From: Symbiodinium natans
Taxonomy: Eukaryota; Sar; Dinophyceae; Suessiales; Symbiodiniaceae
Reading direction: 5' to 3'
NCBI GenBank assembly: GCA_905221605.1
Contig: CAJNDS010002076.1
Location: 1 to 20,000 of the forward strand
DNA length: 20,000 nt
The notes beneath the pieces are model-generated. The model did not search any database. It saw only the letters and a list, made by a program, of their open reading frames with translations, and was not told the origin of the DNA. The translations under genes and the position numbers were made by a program. Positions 18,183 to 20,000 of this stretch are shown here, piece by piece (position 1 is the stretch's first letter; each line of letters starts with the position of its first letter).

Positions 18183-20000
18183 CCCAAGTGTCCGGCGTTC
18201 ACAAACAATTTAGAGAGATGTAGATGGGACCTTTCAGTATCGAGCTGTGTTGGGGGTCTGGGGGAGTCCTGGGGGCCTTTACGCAGTGGTGAAGTTTGGG
18301 GTACGGCGTGTGGCTTCAAGTCAAGGATGGCAGGAAAGGGTGAAGTCTTCAAAGCCCGCATTGAATGCCCAAAGGCCAACTCAACTTCACCTGAAACTAG
18401 GTTTAACACCACGACATTACGCCTTTTGGCAGTCAACACTTGGAGAGCAACCTTCTATGCCCTGAACCCTTTTTCACTCTAAATTCTGAATTTCAAACGA
18501 CTCTGTGAGGAGGACTTGAGTTCGGAAAACTGTCAACAACAACTCAAAAGTGGCAAAATATGTCACAATAGCCCAGCAATAACCTTGGCCTTGTTTGCCC
18601 AAATAACCTGAGACCCGAAACCCCAAACACGAAACTCGGCAAACTTCGAGGCCTCCCGAGCTCAGAGATCGTGGACTCAGCAGGAATCAGACAATGCAGC
18701 CAGCAAGCCTGAACCCTGGACCACCCCGACCCGCGCACGACGGAAGACGGAAGCTCCAATGCAATCTGCAAAACACCAAGAATTCAAACCTTCGAAGCGC
18801 ACCACGAGCCTCAAACCCGAAGAAGAACAACAAGGATCGCTCCACATATCCTGATGGGATCTGGGTTTAGGCATTAGGTTTGGGCCTTAGGATTTAAAGG
18901 TTTAGGAACCGCTGGGAACAATATTGAAGTTCGGGGCGTGGCTGCATGCATCAGAGCGGAGGCTTGAGCTGCTTGGAGTTGGGCTGCCCGTTCGGGCATC
19001 CCGCCTTCGACACAGTGCGGCGTGCTAGACTAAAGCCCTCCGACTCTTGAGAGAGGGTGTCGAAGCTCCCAGACTGCCTCATACCGTCTAGGCACTCGGG
19101 ATGGGAGGTCCCAGTCTGTAACTTCAAATCTATCGCTATGGGTGGGCTCTGGTCGTCAAGATAGCATGTCAATGGTCCTTGCAAGGCTCACTGGCGGTGC
19201 CTCGCATCCTCGAGGGACGTTGCGGCTTGGGTTGCAGATGTTTGGACACTGTGCACGCCCTGCCCTGCTGCAATAACGTGTGAGCTCTACTTGTGCGCCC
19301 CTTCCCATGGCCAAGTAGGATTGAGGCATCGGGAGTTTGTGGGAAACCTTCGCGGGCATAGCGCATGGCACCTCAGAGACGCCCAGCTCTTGCAGGCGGC
19401 CCGCAGCCGTGTGCACCTCCGAAGAGGGGGCTGCAGCTTTCGTCGGTGGTTACAGGTTCGCATCTTGGGGGGTTCGGGGCTCAGGGGGTTTGGGGTTGCA
19501 GCCGCGGAAGGGCAGCAAGTGCCAACATCCTTTCGCCCCAAGCTCCAAAAACTGCCCAAGGCACGCTAAGGGTTTGGACCCCAACACCCCAAAGGCTGAA
19601 ACTTAAAACCTATCCCTGAACCCCAGCGCCTTTTTCAAAACCGGCGGCGGGGCATCCGGTTCAAACTCCAGGAACCTCGGTTCGGGGTGTCGAGCCCTTG
19701 AGGGTTTAGGGGCTATGTTTAGATGTCGGGCGCGTGCTTAAAGGCTTTCGACTTTAGAGTCGTACCCAACGGTTCTATGGTGAAGGAAGAGTGGGAATTG
19801 CAATGTGTTCCAAATTTATGACAAATATAAGCTCGACACCCTTTCATGGTCATGGTGCTAAGATTAGTTTGAAGCCTAAACCTGGGATGAAAGTTCCTGC
19901 ACGCCGGGTTTCGGGACCTTTTCTATCGGCGTGCTTTGTGCAAAGACCTCAGGCTTTCTTCAACTCCTGAGAGGCCGTTGAGGTCAGCACGTGTTCTTGA
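18183..20000. other. stretch without a recognised gene
   Basis: Telomere-like words occur at 18866-18908 (GGGTTTAGGCATTAGG, AAAGGTTTAGG), 19566-19625 (C-rich and G-rich mixed) and 19699-19712 (TTGAGGGTTTAGGGG). On the minus strand 19184-18951 (77 codons from TTG, CYLDDQSPPIAIDLKLQTG) and 19416-19156 are open and moderately protein-like, but neither matches a family I know. Confidence 0.45.

Noticed and set aside
18164-18439. Minus-strand frame beginning near VVVLNLVSGEVELAFG, followed by MRALK, resembling another ubiquitin-like start
   Set aside because: The loop between strand and helix is too short, no ATG is in frame, and none of the later ubiquitin-like or ankyrin words could be found nearby in 18000-18300. 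A chance likeness is more likely.
19640-19720. tRNA-like GGTTCAAACTCC word
   Set aside because: No acceptor stem, anticodon arm or matching spacing could be folded around it.

Overview
The window looks like nuclear DNA of a dinoflagellate, most likely of the Symbiodiniaceae or a close relative. The pointers are: (i) a minus-strand gene whose split exons rebuild a ubiquitin-like plus ankyrin-repeat protein with wording typical of dinoflagellate ankyrin proteins (LLLEARADKDRA, DLQLVLLPFS, PRFRQRLL); (ii) introns whose best-fitting 5' ends are GA rather than GT, a non-canonical donor class known from this lineage; (iii) a moderately GC-rich background full of decayed TTTAGGG/CCCTAAA words, the telomere heptamer of dinoflagellates; (iv) very long simple repeats. 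No bacterial operon, rRNA, tRNA or CRISPR array was seen. The assignment is inference from sequence style, not a database match.

Layout. 1-880 is one continuous simple-repeat ladder with no A on the + strand, moving from GTT to GT, GTTGGT and GTC units. 1215-3559 (minus) holds the only gene I can reconstruct with confidence: five exons, 269 residues, with a ubiquitin-like domain at the N-terminus and ankyrin repeats at the C-terminus. Its second intron carries two CT/GA tracts and a telomere-like, G-quadruplex-capable block. 3600-16000 is mostly non-coding in appearance: degenerate telomere-like words in both orientations, a perfect (GGT)47 tract at 5351-5491, C14, G13 and G12 runs, and short tandem repeats of 7, 9, 11, 15 and 21 bp. 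Two blocks (about 9520-10290 and 11950-12560) lack the telomere-like words and read as a different kind of sequence, but I recognise nothing in them. 16046-16108 is a 9-bp minisatellite and 16365-16600 an AT-rich island.

From about 16790 to 18180 the minus strand carries several open, protein-like segments, one with a clear transmembrane helix. They may be exons of a second minus-strand gene, collinear with the first as expected for unidirectional dinoflagellate gene clusters. I could not join them, and none resembles a family I know. The rest, to 20000, again holds telomere-like words and unrecognised short open frames.

Functionally, only the ubiquitin-like/ankyrin protein can be interpreted. 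It is probably a cytosolic or nuclear protein-protein interaction module belonging to a large dinoflagellate family. No pathway can be read from its surroundings.
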